From the NCBI GenBank assembly GCA_947462335.1, contig OX381707.1, forward strand, positions 81,864,610 through 81,928,609: a stretch of DNA of 64,000 nt. The letters run 5' to 3'. The stretch comes from Harmothoe impar. Its lineage: Eukaryota; Annelida; Polychaeta; Phyllodocida; Polynoidae. The position numbers and the translations under genes are program-made. The stretch's first letter is position 1. Every line of letters starts with the position of its first letter. The notes under the pieces are model-generated. The model searched no databases and was not told the origin of the DNA. It worked only from the letters and a program-made list of their open reading frames with translations. Below are positions 43,082-54,539 of this stretch, piece after piece.

Positions 43082-43596
43082 TTAAATACATCGTGGGTGT
43101 TCATTCCTTTAAGGACAGGAGGAGTAGGAGGAGGTCTAGAAACACAACAAGTGCAAGTGGTAGTTAGGCCACTCCTTGTTTCTCATCACCAAGCCATGAA
43201 AAATATGATGAGGGGGATTTTTTTTTTTTTTTTTTTTGCTGTCAGAGGGCTCAATAGGAGGGGAAATCTAGGTCCCGGCTGAACTAAATTTACTGAGATG
43301 TAGCTTGCTGATATCTGTCCATTATTATCATGTTTTTCATGAAAATTTGCAAAATAATCTTCAAAACCCGATTTTTATGATGCATGCAGTGATGAGAAAC
43401 AAGGATACTATTTGGAGTGGCCTTCAATACATTGCCTGTCGTGAGTGTTCTTTAAAAGAAAACACCACTCTAATTTTATGATGACTTCAAATGGTAGTCT
43501 TGGTATAAATTAGAAATATTATGGCACATTTAGTGAAGCATAGGCTATTATAAGGGAGCACAGCAGGCTTATCTGCTGCAGCCCATGACGTCACCA

Positions 43597-44328
43597 CACT
43601 GTAAGAAGTTACTGTATTTAAACAGCACAATGTGCTGTACATTTACAGCACTTTTTGCTGTAGTTGGTATTACAGCACTATTTGCTGTATAATTACAGCA
43701 TTATGTACTGTAAATTGGGTCTCCGGCAATGTTGCTGTACATTAACAGTACATTGTGCTGTAGATTTCCGCCACTAGGTGGCAGCAGTAGACCATTTCTG
43801 TATTAATTATTCCACCCAACCCTTTCCCGAGTCAAATAAAACCTCACAAACTCTCAAGACATCGTAGAATAAGAATGGATGAGAGAGACTGAATGCAGTT
43901 ATCATAAAGTGTATTAATATTTGCATAATTGTGTTGAATAATACAAAAAAACAGCAAAAGTATCTAGAATAGACACCACATTGGTGGGAAAAGTTAAATG
44001 CTTAAGTGCCCGGACTGGGGAAAAGCTGGTATCACGTACGGTTCAGCTGTATTGAAGCAGGATTAAACCATTACCTTGTGTAGTGTGTATTATCCTAGCT
44101 GAGATTGAACTATTATGCAGGAAAGTACTCTCCATGCATGCGTATTAATTGATATAAATTGATGAGAACAACAATATGAAACCTACAGTAGAAGTTGCTG
44201 TAACTTTACAGCAGAAGGTGCTGTAAATTTACAGCAAGTCAGTTGCTGTACACCTACAGCAAAATCTACTGGAACAAAAGTTGCCAGCAACTTTTGCTGT
44301 ACGTGTACAGTACTTACTTCTTACAGTG
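43597..44328. mobile_element. MITE with CACTGTAAGAAGT inverted ends and ACAGCA repeats
   Basis: The ends are CACTGTAAGAAGTTACTGTA and the inverse of CACTGTAAGAAGTAAGTACT. Both arms hold repeats of TGCTGTA-N5-TACAGCA. CACTG ends recall CMC (CACTA/Chapaev) elements; no clear target duplication is seen. A 114-bp relative lies at 62419-62532 and a one-ended fragment at about 49502-49560. Confidence 0.7.
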
Positions 44329-44983
44329 CATTTGGGCAAATACACCCCAGTAGTGCCTGCATAGCACTGTTAGTGCACACCAAGATCCCCCTTGTAGGTT
44401 TCTTTTGCCACTACTTGTAGATTTCACTTGACAAGTAGCACCAAATGACCCAAATTAAGTGCCCTACATAATATTATGACGTTGTACATTTCATATTTAT
44501 GATAAAACCACCACAAAAGTCGTTTGCTTACAACTTCAAGGCTTAAACAATGCTCTACCTGGTGTATTTGCCCCAATGTTTAACCTTTTGTTTGTTATTA
44601 AGAAAACAACTCACCTGGCAGATAAACAGCTGGTTTTAAATATTTTCTTAAACTATGTGAAATCCAGTTTATTCCACTCATTCTCTTGAAATGAGAAAAC
44701 TATTTTTTCTGTGAAGACACCATGATGCGTGACCATGGTTACTTCTCAACATGATACAACAAGCCAGTGGAGGTGAGTAATTTGCCGCAAGTGCATCATG
44801 CCAACCCTTCACAAGTGTATGAAACCTGCAGATTATGTATAATGATTGAATGCTGTAATTCATGCATCATCTCAACAATAGTACATTAAATCGCTATACT
44901 GTCCTTAAAATAACTGAAACCATTTTCCTTGAGAAACATTATTTCATTTCACTATTTTTTTATTCTCAAGATCATATGTATTA
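44329..44983. other. Intergenic, nothing recognised
   Basis: A-T rich DNA without gene or repeat that I could identify. Confidence 0.45.
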
Positions 44984-45094
44984 TAGGGACCTTTAGCAAA
45001 CCCGACGTAGCTCATCTACCCAGACGTATCCTATCCTTTCAGCACCGCTACGTCTGCGTTTAATGAGCTTTTACGTGGTTGCTAAAGGTCCCTA
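44984..45094. mobile_element. Short MITE, TAGGGACCTTTAGCAA ends
   Basis: Inverted termini TAGGGACCTTTAGCAA and TTGCTAAAGGTCCCTA, with internal GACGTA/TACGTC palindromic pieces. 111 bp, no target duplication fixed. Confidence 0.7.
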
Positions 45095-45193
45095 TTGTGG
45101 CAAACATTTGATTAATTTACAGCTCTCTTGGATGCTTTCCTCTCTAATACTATAGCAGATTCTATGCACTTCACAACTTAAAGGAGTTTGCTA

Positions 45194-45264
45194 GAGAACC
45201 GGGGCATCGATCCCGGTACCTCTCACATGCTAAGCGAGCGCTCTACCACTATGGCTTGCTCCCC
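45194..45264 (-). tRNA. tRNA-Ala(AGC)-like sequence, arm 1 of an inverted pair
   Basis: On the minus strand it has an AGC anticodon in TTAGCAT, a GTGGTAGAGCGC A-box region and a B-box-like GGGATCGATGCC. It lacks a clean acceptor stem (GGGAGC- against -GTTCTC). It is probably a tRNA-derived repeat or pseudogene rather than a working gene. Confidence 0.5.
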
Positions 45265-45489
45265 GTGCCTTAAACTTGTAATGTCATAATCTTGTATGAA
45301 CACTGCTATATATGTATAGGACTTATGTCATTATTCCAGTCATATAGCATGAATATCATCTCAGTTATTGGAGCAAGTAGCGCAGCATGTAATTCAAATA
45401 GCACTCAATGCACAATGTATTATAGTCATATATGTCATCTCTCCATATCGCTATACATACAAGATTAATACATTACAACCTTCAGGCAC

Positions 45490-45562
45490 GGGGAGCTAGC
45501 CCAAGTGGTAGAGCGCTCGCTTAGCATGTGAGAGGTACAGGGATCGATACCCATGTTCTCCA
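45490..45562 (+). tRNA. tRNA-Ala(AGC)-like sequence, arm 2 of an inverted pair
   Basis: The 73-nt cloverleaf-like sequence has acceptor GGGGAGC/GTTCTCC (with wobbles), D-arm GTGGTAGAGC, anticodon stem CTCGC/GTGAG with AGC, and a T-arm weakened by mismatches. It mirrors 45194-45264, and the identity extends into AGGCACGGGG beyond the tRNA-like part, so both belong to one fold-back unit. Confidence 0.5.
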
Positions 45563-47595
45563 GCCAAAGATTTTTCTTGGATAAGAATTATATACTAATC
45601 TAAGAGGTAAACAGGAGGGAAGTAAAGAATATAAATGTGTTGCTAGGATACATGTATTAGTAGGGACGTCCAGTGATTACTGTTTTACAAAGATGTATAT
45701 ATAATATATAATCAGGTAAAGAAGGCAATTTTAGAACAACAATAACTTGTAACAACCCCTGATGGGATTTCCATAACTACGTGACTACCACAAATTCTCA
45801 TAACTAATAAGAGTACATATTTAATGAAAACAGAAAAATGTAAAATGTTTTTCATTTAAGAAAAGGGGGGCCTTTTAAAAAAACAATAACTCGGCATCTT
45901 TTGGGAAAAAGTATTTGTTAGGTTCGGCTTTGTTGGCTTGACAATGGTCAAGTTGCCTGAAACACAACCTTTTTACCCTACACCAACAAGTTTCTCTACA
46001 AGAAAGTTCATTAGTTCCCAATGCATCCAAGTAAGAGGGAAATGTAAATAAGTGGTGTGTCCTCGGGGTCTGAGGAGCTAAAACCCATTTACACCAGAGA
46101 AGATTTGTCACAGTCCACCAGGGCAGGGTCTCACCACCCTAATTAGTTTGGTGTGCTCCAATTGCAGTAGGCTGACGTGAGAAAAAAAAACACGATAAAA
46201 TAAAACTCTGATCTACTGACCCCAGACTTTCTCCCCAAGTTCCCTGAAACTTACCATTATTTTTTTCTTGGCTTGAGTGGGAGGAGGCTTAGAAACATGA
46301 CAAGTGTAAGTGGTGGTTGAATACATTGACAGTTGGAGAGGAGGGTCATCGAGAAAAAAATTGTCCAATTTCCCGAAATGAAAAAAAAAGTTTTTAAAAT
46401 GAGCACATGAGAGAAGCCTTCTGATTGGTCCTTGGCAGTGGGTACTTGAAGTAGGGATTTCTCTGTTGGCTCAACTTCAAAAGCCTATAAGGGAATGAAG
46501 CTACATTGTACAGTATCAGCAAAATTGATATGGCAATGTATAGATGCTGCCACTGGCTATGGGGCATGATTGAGATCATATTCTCCAGCAGATTGATTCA
46601 AAAGGTTCTTGCCAAGGAGCACAGAAATTTAATATTTTATATTTCTAGGACCCTTTGATTGGCTGGAAGAATTCTTGCTTTCTGTGGGCAGGTGTAATGC
46701 TTTTATATATATGATGATGTGCCCATGTGACTATACCGCACAAACTGGCTGGCTGCTTGTGCATGGTGTGCCTTTGCTTGGATCCAACACAACACAAACA
46801 GCTCATTTAGATGTCCACATGTGGCAGGCCCATATACTTTAGTTCTCTACTTGTGCACCAGACAGCTACACAGTGCCAGAAGGTCTACAGTTCGATATGG
46901 GTTATAGGGCTCCTAGGTGTTAGGCCATAGACGCAGCCATGTCTAATCCCCGGTGCCTCCTTAGGTTGTCTCTAGATGGGGCCTAAGTCAGTGATTGCTT
47001 CAGTCTGTGTTACCCTGAAGACATGCAAATAGCATTGACCCTCAGTACCTAGGTCTACTCACTGTAGGGCCAAGTCCTGGGAACCAGACCAGACAGAAGC
47101 AATGGTGGCCGGTCCTGTGATGTCATAACCCCTGGTTAGCTGCTCCACCTAGTGGCTAAGGGCTTGTACTGAAGGTTTTCAACTTAGCACAAGTGGTGCT
47201 GCCATCGACTGCCAGGTGCCCTATAGCCGTATTAGCCTTATACACACAAACAAAATGGGGCTGGCAGGATGTAGTTTTTTTTAGATTGGTATACTATATT
47301 GTGTGGGTGGTATAGTAGGTTTGCTCTATCCTCCTGGCACCACAAAGGTCACACAGCCAGTCTGAAGGTCATACAGTGACTTAAAAAGTTCACAGGGTCA
47401 AGCCGGATGTCAAGCGGTACCCGGCTTGACGTCTCCACTCCTCATCCCTACTTCCTGTCTGGGGTTACAGGTACCACCAATCCCACAATCCTCAACCCAC
47501 TCCCTACCTTTGATCATCCACCCTCCCATGGCCCCGTGTCTGTCACAGATTAGTCAGTCTCTCTTTAACCTTATAAGGGCATCAGCTTAGGAAGT
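45563..47595. other. Intergenic, no gene recognised
   Basis: Contains the second copy of the AAACCCATTTACACCAGA repeat (about 46035-46320). The rest is unique-looking DNA with only short open frames. Confidence 0.45.
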
Positions 47596-47822
47596 GGTCA
47601 TTTTTAAACAACAGGGTGGGGGTGGTGGATTTTCGTGTGAGTGGATCAAAATTTTGGACCCCCCCAGGTGGGTTGAAATAGAGCGCAGCTGACCAATTTG
47701 TGCTATAGTAATGCGCGGGCTTTTTCACTATTTTTTGGTCTCCCCTCAAGGGGGGTCCAGATGATGTTGATCCCCTCCTCAAATCCACCAACCCCCCCCC
47801 CCCTTGTTGTTGAAAAATGACC
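47596..47822. mobile_element. MITE, GGTCATTTTT inverted ends
   Basis: The ends are GGTCATTTTTAAACAACA and the inverse of GGTCATTTTTCAACAACA, followed inward by poly(G)/poly(C) and GGTGGATTT/AAATCCACC. 227 bp, no coding capacity. Confidence 0.65.
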
Positions 47823-48532
47823 TTACAACGAAACTTACCAAAAAGGTTTCAAAGCTTTTATAAATGGTTTTTGAGGAAGTCTTTGGAATGTTTTAATCTA
47901 AATTTTAATGCTAGTTTCTTCCAAACGCTTTAATAATGTTTTGACACATTAAGATAACATTTTTGTTAGGCCACACCTTTTTTTGGGGGGGGGGGGTGGG
48001 GGTTAGTGATACCCAAGGAAATTTCAAAAGCATGGAGGAGAAAACTTAAAAGAAAGAAAAAAAGTTGGGCTCTCAGCATTTTACCTACGGATGTGCAGAA
48101 AATGTGAATATTCCAATTTAAGTAGGGAAAATAGAAGGATGATCCAACAATAGAAAATCAATAATGTTTTAGTAAACTGATATTCTGTTGCTTTTTCTTT
48201 CAAAGATTTAGAAAATTTGAATTATTATTTCATCACAATGACAGGTAGATTATTGTTTTCCTGTTTATTTTTATCTTTCCAACGACATATACTGCATATT
48301 ACTTTAATTTTTTTCCTTTGGATTGTTTTCTCTTGAACCCACATCAGAGGGAATAAACAAAGTTGATTTTCCTAATTTTATTTTTATTCTGATTTTGGGC
48401 ATTCTAGTGCAGGGGGCCTGTAACCCTAATTAAAACAAAGTGTGGCCTTAGCCTCATCACCAGAGCTGCATTCATCAACCATGTTGACCAAGGGCATCAA
48501 AGGGTTGCTACAACCTCCCTACAAATCACCTC
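47823..48532. other. Intergenic, nothing recognised
   Basis: A-T rich DNA with a poly(G) run near 47986; no feature identified. Confidence 0.45.
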
Positions 48533-48877
48533 AGGCTGTGTCTCACGAAGTCAGGACAATGTCTTTCACTGGGTGCCATCTTTGATCGGGTGCCATCTTT
48601 GACCAGGTGCCATCTGTGGCCGGCTTGATGGAAAACATTTTATTTAGGGCAGATGAAGATATTAATGAGCTACTAAATACTAATTTAAAGTGTTATAACA
48701 TCCATTAACCTTTTCAGGCCATTTATATCTTTATCTGTCCTAAATAAAATGTTATCTATCAGGTCAGTCAAAGATGGCACCCAGTCAAAGATGGCACCCG
48801 GTCAAAGATGGCACCCGGTCAAAGGTGGCACCCAGTCAAAGACTATGCCATTGTCCCAAGCTCATGAGACATAGCCC
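48533..48877. mobile_element. MITE with GGTGCCATCTTTGACC repeat arms
   Basis: Same architecture as 41279-41630: AGGCTGTGTCTCACGA end, tandem units in both arms, ATTTAGGGCAGATGAAGATA and the TTATAACATCCATTAACC centre. Confidence 0.7.
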
Positions 48878-49944
48878 TCAGCTAGTTTTCCTGTTACCGT
48901 CATAACCTTCAGTTATCATACATCATACCCACCTGCCTCATATACAGCAGTCACTGCTCCCTGAACCTCCTCCGCACCTCACTTAAGTAATGTATAGCTG
49001 GAAAGTATCAATTGATTCCTTAACTGCCATACACCCGTACACCCACCCACCCACTGTTCATTGCTAGAGGGACGTGCATGTGCTCAAACAGTCAAAGCAA
49101 AGAGCGCAGTATAGCAAAGACAAACTTTAAATATGATTGAATGTTGATTCCTGCCTCCCTCCCAGCCTGGCTCTCTTCCTATACCTGCCTGCCCACCATA
49201 TCCCTCTTTATATCATACCTATTTGCCTCCCATTCCTCCCTCCCTCCCTGCTGTAGGTTGGTCGTATAGGGAGCCAAAAAATGACTAACTAGGTTAGGTA
49301 CTAGTGACTGAGAGATTGGTCGTATAGGGAGCCTAGGAATATCAGTGTACTACAGTCCTTCCACCCTCCTGCATGCTCTCCCTCCATCCCTTACCTCTCT
49401 TTTCCTCAACCCTCCTCCCTGTCTGACTGTTACCTGTCTCCTCACCTATCCTTCCATGTGTTCCCCTCCCCAATCCCCCCATTACCTGATTGCTGACGCC
49501 ACACTGTTAGGAGTAAGTGCTGTAGCTGCACAGTATAAAAGGAGGCATTTTTGGTTTTTAGTAGTTTAAACATAGCCAGTATTGCATGGTGGGGTTATGT
49601 ATTGGGCAAACCAGCCCGAGATGCAAGCTTTATTACACAACCAGAAGACAATTATCTACCCCCCCCTACCATATTTTCTTCTTAAATCTGCGAATTTGCA
49701 TCTTAAATCGGCGAGTTTTCTACTTAAGTTGTCGAGTTTTCCTCTTAAATCGGCGAGAGGTTTGTTTACATTGCCGCCATTGATCTATGGCCACGTGACC
49801 ACTGTGCTGGCTTCTGTTTGGTGTAGAGCACAAAAAAGCATACCACACTTAGGGGTGGTATGGAGAAACGTACCACACCCCTGGGTGGTACGGTTTTCCT
49901 TCTTTGTTCTAACACAGAATCGTACCAATAACGTTAGGCCGTGT

Positions 49945-50021
49945 AATACTGTAGGTTACATCACATTGTACTGTAGCTGTAGGTCAATCCAAAGATCCTG
50001 GGTTCAAATCCCAGTCAGGCT
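49945..50021 (+). repeat. tRNA-like T-arm/B-box remnant
   Basis: A perfect T-arm, CTGGG-TTCAAAT-CCCAG, holds the B box GGTTCAAATCC at 50001-50011. An oppositely oriented B-box-like GGTTTGAATCT lies at 50188-50198 (minus strand). No full cloverleaf could be built, so these are probably SINE heads or decayed tRNA sequences. Confidence 0.3.
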
Positions 50022-50280
50022 AGCAGGGTAACAATTATTTTTCTCCTTTTTTCTCTGTCCTTATAACCTACTTGAACGTAAATCTGCCTATATTTACATA
50101 TCAGTGCTAATCCTTTATTTTTTTGATGGTTTATTAGTCTAATTCAGCTGCATTCCAACAGTAATACATATATGCTGTGCCCAATAGAGATTCAAACCCA
50201 GGACCTCTTGTGTATGGGTTTACAGTAGGTAAGTGTAGCTGAACAGTATGCAATACTGGAAACCAAATATATGTCCCTTT

Positions 50281-50286
50281 ATACTG
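50281..50286. repeat. 6-bp target duplication ATACTG (left)
   Basis: Exact match to 59490-59495 on the far side of the 9.2-kb element. Confidence 0.75.
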
Positions 50287-50670
50287 AGTAGTATAGTATG
50301 TATCGGAACAGGACTATAGTTAACTACTGTTTATTACTCAATCGACCTGCAGCCAATCAGAGGCCTCCATTTGGTCACGTGACCCCCTCATTTGCATAAT
50401 TACGTAATAGGCCACGCCCCCTCATTTGCATAATTACGTAATAGGCCACGCCCCCTTGATCACCAGCCAATCAGAGGCCACCATTTGGTCACGTGACCCC
50501 CTCATTTGCATAATAGGCCACGCCCCCTTGATCACGTGACCCCCTCATTTGCATAGTAGACTACGCCCCTTTGATCACCAGCCAATCAGAGGCTTCCATT
50601 TGGTCATGTGACTCCCTCATTTGCATAATAATGGATCACGTGACCCCCTCATTTGCATAATAGGACCACA
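50287..50670 (+). repeat. Terminal inverted repeat, left arm
   Basis: Nearly identical to 59099-59489 inverted for the first 200 bp, diverging inward. It is built of modules: CCAATCAGAGGCC, CCATTTGGTCACGTGACC, CTCATTTGCATAAT, GGCCACGCCCCC. These contain CACGTG, ATTTGCAT and CCAAT motifs, so the arms could also act as promoters. Confidence 0.9.
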
Positions 50671-50819
50671 CCCCCTTGGTCACGTGACCGGAAGCGCTCT
50701 CTATTTTGGAAAATAGACCACACCCCCTTGGTCACGTGACCTGAACCCCTCCCTCATTTGCATAATATAGATAATAGACAGACCATGCCCCCCTTTTGGT
50801 CACATGACTTGGACTAGCC

Positions 50820-50940
50820 AATGGGAGGCTTCTATAAGGGGGGAGGGGAGGGGGGAGGGGGGGGAGGGGGGCACTTTAAGATGCATGGGGAGGGGAGGGG
50901 GGCACTATTTATGGGGTGGGCGGGCACTTGGGGGGGGCTT
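50820..50940 (+). repeat. G-rich low-complexity tract (GGGGAGG)n
   Basis: Repeated GGGGAGGGG and GGGCACTTT-type pieces just inside the left arm; strong potential for G-quadruplexes. Confidence 0.75.
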
Positions 50941-50990
50941 TTGGGGTCTGCTCCGGAGAAAAAAAAAAAAATTATCTGATCTCTAGGGAA

Positions 50991-51034
50991 TCGCCTCCTC
51001 CCTACCCCCCTAAAGGGGGGTAGGGAGGAGGCGA
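50991..51034. other. Perfect 20-bp stem, 4-nt loop hairpin
   Basis: TCGCCTCCTCCCTACCCCCC, loop TAAA, then the exact complement. No mismatch in 20 bp. Confidence 0.9.
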
Positions 51035-51046
51035 GTCGGAGGTGAC

Positions 51047-51235
51047 TGTAGAGGAGTTTTTCGGTGACTTGATGACTTTCAAACGACCGTACTGATAGTT
51101 GATAAATTTGACTTTTTGACTTGAATATTTCTTGCGACTTTGCGACTTGTAAGCGAAAGTGAAAGCGACTTTGCGACCCGTAGCCCCTTAAATAAAGAGG
51201 TGACTTTGTAACCTCAGGGGGGAGATCCTTCTACA
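51047..51235. mobile_element. MITE of the CGACCTGG family, copy 3, inside the 9.2-kb element
   Basis: TGTAGAGGAG and CTTCTACA ends, with GCGACTTTGCGAC repeats and GTAACCTCAGGGG, like 40888-41092. Confidence 0.5.
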
Positions 51236-51587
51236 CCCCCACGGAGTAGAAAGGATCTCGGTTGATTGACTGTACTTTGACTTGTTGTTGTAAACAAAAA
51301 AAAAAATCAATGAATAGAACGACCCCCTTATTGCTAACAAAGGAACGACTTTTGAATTACACAAATGTGACTACCCTCTTTTTGTAGGGGTTAGCGGTAA
51401 CTCGACTTGAATTAGAGTATTAGGGAGAGCAAAACGCGACTACACGCCGTCTTAGACTGTCGTCTTACGGACCGGATAACAATAACCCTAGTTACCTCGG
51501 TTACTGTTGATGACGCGTAATGAGCAACGTCGTCAAAATTAAGCTGACGTCAGCGGTCGGCTAGCCAGACAGTTTTTTTTTGTCAAA

Positions 51588-51689
51588 ATGACCGGAGCAG
51601 GTTACGTTGCGGTCGCTCAAGAGACGGCGATGGATCTGGTCACGTGGATACTGAAAGAAGGTCTACCTATAACCACCACGCTAGTTTGA
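51588..51689 (+). CDS. 33-aa ORF related to the 53597 ORF
   Basis: MTGAGYVAVAQETAMDLVTW is followed by ILKEGLP and a short tail. Its start (YVAVAQETAMD) and its KEGLP segment resemble FVAVSRSMIDAA and MEEGLP of the ORF at 53597-53956. Both are preceded by TGACGTCAGC about 44 bp before the ATG and by ACAAAATG or TCAAAATG at it. It may be an internally deleted paralogue. Function unknown. Confidence 0.3.
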   Translation: MTGAGYVAVAQETAMDLVTWILKEGLPITTTLV

Positions 51690-51699
51690 ACGCGGCGGG

Positions 51700-52110
51700 T
51701 ATGAGTCATCATGGGGCCCTTGACGGGTGGGTCCTCCCCATGCAGCCGTATGTCGAATTTAAGAAATGCCCATGTCACACGTCACTAAGGGAGAAAACGT
51801 TTTTTGAAAATATTTAGAACCCGAATTTGAGCATTCTGGTACATTTTTAAGGACCCAGACACTGCAAAGCCGGGTACCATCCAAGAAAAAAAAAAAAAAT
51901 TTTGGCGAAATGTTTAGGCTTGAAATGGTACTTTTCTGATGCACTCTTCGAACTTTTTTTTTTCCTCATGTCACTATGGTCCATGTCACATGTCGGACTC
52001 AAGAAATGCCACATGTCCCATGTCACTTAGATGTCCGTGCCCGTGTCGTCGTATCGAATTTTAAGAAAATGACCATGTCACCATATCGAATTTAGGGGTC
52101 TAGTGACATC
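51700..52110. repeat. CATGTC-rich repeat, copy 3
   Basis: Degenerate CATGTC/TCGAATTTAAGAAA repeats of the family at 12177-12853 and 14050-14245, same orientation as the latter. Confidence 0.5.
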
Positions 52111-53596
52111 AGCATGTCCGGCTATCCTCCACAAATTTAGCTCTAAAATGTTTACTTTTTTTTGGGCCGATTTTTCATCATTTTAAAAAAACAATAGGCT
52201 GTTGAAATGTTTGCTGTTGTAAATAGAAACAAAAACAAAACAAAGCGCATGGTAAGATTATGTCACATTGTAGTCACGGGTCCGCTCGTGGCTTATCCAG
52301 CCTCTTCGTGGATCCGCGACTGCCAATGTGATCATATACTAATCACCCGGCGTTTACGGTATTATATACTAAGGTATGAGACAGGTCTTACAGAAAAGGT
52401 GTCTAAAAAGCGCTGTGACCTGATTGAAATGACGTCAGCGGCGTCTGCTCGTCAGTGCCCGGCTGTAGCCCGTAGGACATGTCATTCTGCTTTTCTGGAT
52501 GTTTTGAAATATTTTGATTTAACTGATAATACCTGATAACAAGGCTCTGAAGCAGTTTTTGATCGAGTACGTCTTCTCTACTTTTCCATCGATTAGCTGC
52601 TTCAGCAAAAAAAATCGCGCGCGCGCGGTGTAGATGACGGAGTCGCTAAAGCTCTGTTTAGAGAGTGGAACTTGACCTTGACTATAGACTCAGTACTAAC
52701 TGAACGCCCCCCGAGGTCACCCCTCACGTGGGTATATGTACAAGCTCAGGTTCTTCACTTTACGGCTTGACTAAAACTGAGACGCGTCCATGATAAACTC
52801 TAGCCTTTTTTTTTCTTTTCTAGGATCGAGAGAGAGATTTTAAATGGGGCGGTTATCTAAATAGCGTGGAACTAAAATCAGGCTGCGGCAGATAGTATCT
52901 CTGCGCACCTCAAGACTCAACGTAGCTTTCACTCTCCAGCAGAAGTTTAGTTGTCACTAATTATGGGCGGCGACCATCGTGCACCGGCGGATATTGGAGA
53001 GTGTTGGAGAGCTGAACCTTACAGACATATAAATCAATCGCTCTGGTGGAGACAAGTGTCGGAAATATCTCGCCATAGATTGGAACCAAATACTTATCTA
53101 ATGGAATCGTTATCAGTTTTCAGTTTTCTTGCCGTACAAAATTTATTTCCCACTCTTCACGTGGTGATAGCTGAAGGTCACTCGTCGTAGGTACGTGTGA
53201 CCGGAACACCCTTTTTGGTTTTGGCGCGGGTTGACATCAGATTTGTACCGTACTGTCGCGATTAAGGGCTCTGAGGGAGTGCTTTTCAATTCGGTGAAGT
53301 TCTTACTCAGGAGCTATATACAAGCCAGGCGCTGGTGCTTATTCAAAGTCGCGATTTTAGTGCTTAAGAAAAAACATTTGGAGGCTCTTATACTCCGGCG
53401 CTTATACAAGACCGGCGCGCTTTCAACACTAGTTGCTTTATCGCGACCGTACGGTATGACTTTGGTGTCACAAGGTCCCAAACTCCAAATAAGGAAGTGA
53501 AACGACATCGCCTGTCTACCTCGTGCGCGTCATAGCGTCGTCGAAAATAGTGTGACGTCAGCATCTCTCAGGCGGCTAGGAAGTCAGTTCGACAAA
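52111..53596. other. Interior of the 9.2-kb element, no gene recognised
   Basis: Open frames of 75-109 codons (52207-52536, 52963-53190, 53231-53500) show no known motif and may be chance. TGACGTCAGCGG recurs at 52432-52443, as before the two small ORFs. Splicing could join pieces here; I see no way to decide. Confidence 0.35.
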
Positions 53597-53956
53597 ATGG
53601 CTCACCGAGTTAACTTCGTGGCCGTTTCTCGATCTATGATCGATGCGGCCGTGGAGAAGGAATTCGTAGCCGCGCTACAGAGAGAGGAGGCGGAGAGACA
53701 GAACTTCTTGGCCGTTTCTCGATCTATGATCGATGCGGCCGTGGAGAAGGAATTCGTAGCCGCGCTACAGAGAGAGGAGACGGAGAGACAGCGGACTGCT
53801 GCTGAAGCAGAGGGTGTGGCCGATGAGCTGATCACGAAGGTCACTGATCAACTCATCCGACAGTGCGTGGAACAAGTCAAGCAGCAAGTCTGCATGGAGG
53901 AAGGTCTACCGCCCGCCGTGCTGGAGGAGCTGCTGAAGGACTACCACGCGTTATGA
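53597..53956 (+). CDS. Hypothetical protein with a duplicated 30-residue module
   Basis: A 119-aa protein of unknown function. Residues 6-35 and 36-65 are nearly the same module (VAVSRSMIDAAVEKEFVAAL, then QRE-E-ERQ), coded by an exact 90-bp period (53612-53701, 53702-53791). Charged helical sequence with coiled-coil character continues to a C-terminus with EEGLPPAVLEELL. The ATG has a good context (ACAAAATGG) and lies 44 bp after TGACGTCAGC, a possible CRE-type promoter site. I chose this ATG over the open frame upstream, which has no ATG. No Polinton family is recognised. Confidence 0.4.
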   Translation: MAHRVNFVAVSRSMIDAAVEKEFVAALQREEAERQNFLAVSRSMIDAAVEKEFVAALQREETERQRTAAEAEGVADELITKVTDQLIRQCVEQVKQQVCMEEGLPPAVLEELLKDYHAL

Positions 53957-54175
53957 CCACGCCCTCCGCTTCAGCAGCAAGGTCCCTGCGACTCTCTCTA
54001 CTAAACGGTCCTTTTAAGGACCAACCACTGATCACAAAAGTTGAAAATCAATCTCAATATAATATACGCATCAGAAAAACCCCTAATAGGCTCTACACTG
54101 AAACCCTGTTGAGTAGGTAGATCGGGTTGGTTTTTTTTTTTTAGGAAGGGCAATCAGGTCATCGTGTGGAGGTCA

Positions 54176-54234
54176 TCAGGTGTCCTGTGTCCTGTGTGCT
54201 GTCTGCCTGTCTGTCTGTCTGTCTGTGTCTGTCT

Positions 54235-54283
<49 letters not shown>
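54176..54283 (+). repeat. Microsatellite (CTGT)n then (GT)n
   Basis: CTGTCTGTCTGTCTGTC, then GTGTCTGT units, then about 20 GT dinucleotides. Confidence 0.95.
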
Positions 54284-54286
<3 letters not shown>

Positions 54287-54539
54287 TTTATACAAATACA
54301 ATTATTCATTCCTTTCAGCAAGAAAATTAGCTCAATGTAATCATATGATTTTAACCGCCCTACTTATCAGGGCCTTGACGACATCTGACCGCCCCCCTTT
54401 TCAGGATCTAATGGAAATTCACCGCCACCGCTTTTCAGAGTCGTGCTGCAGTGGTTATCCAATACATGGCGGAGTGCCATTACTTAATTCTTTTGTATGT
54501 AAAAAACAGCACTGATAAGGGTTTTTAATTAGACAGATA

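Noticed and set aside
49345..50031. Plus-strand frames of 74 and 149 codons
   Set aside because: Rich in Pro/Leu from CCTCC repeats and overlapping tRNA-like and repeat sequence; no domain seen.
52207..53500. Frames of 75-109 codons in the 9.2-kb element
   Set aside because: No recognisable motif of Polinton polymerase, integrase, protease, ATPase or capsid; not supported as genes from sequence alone.
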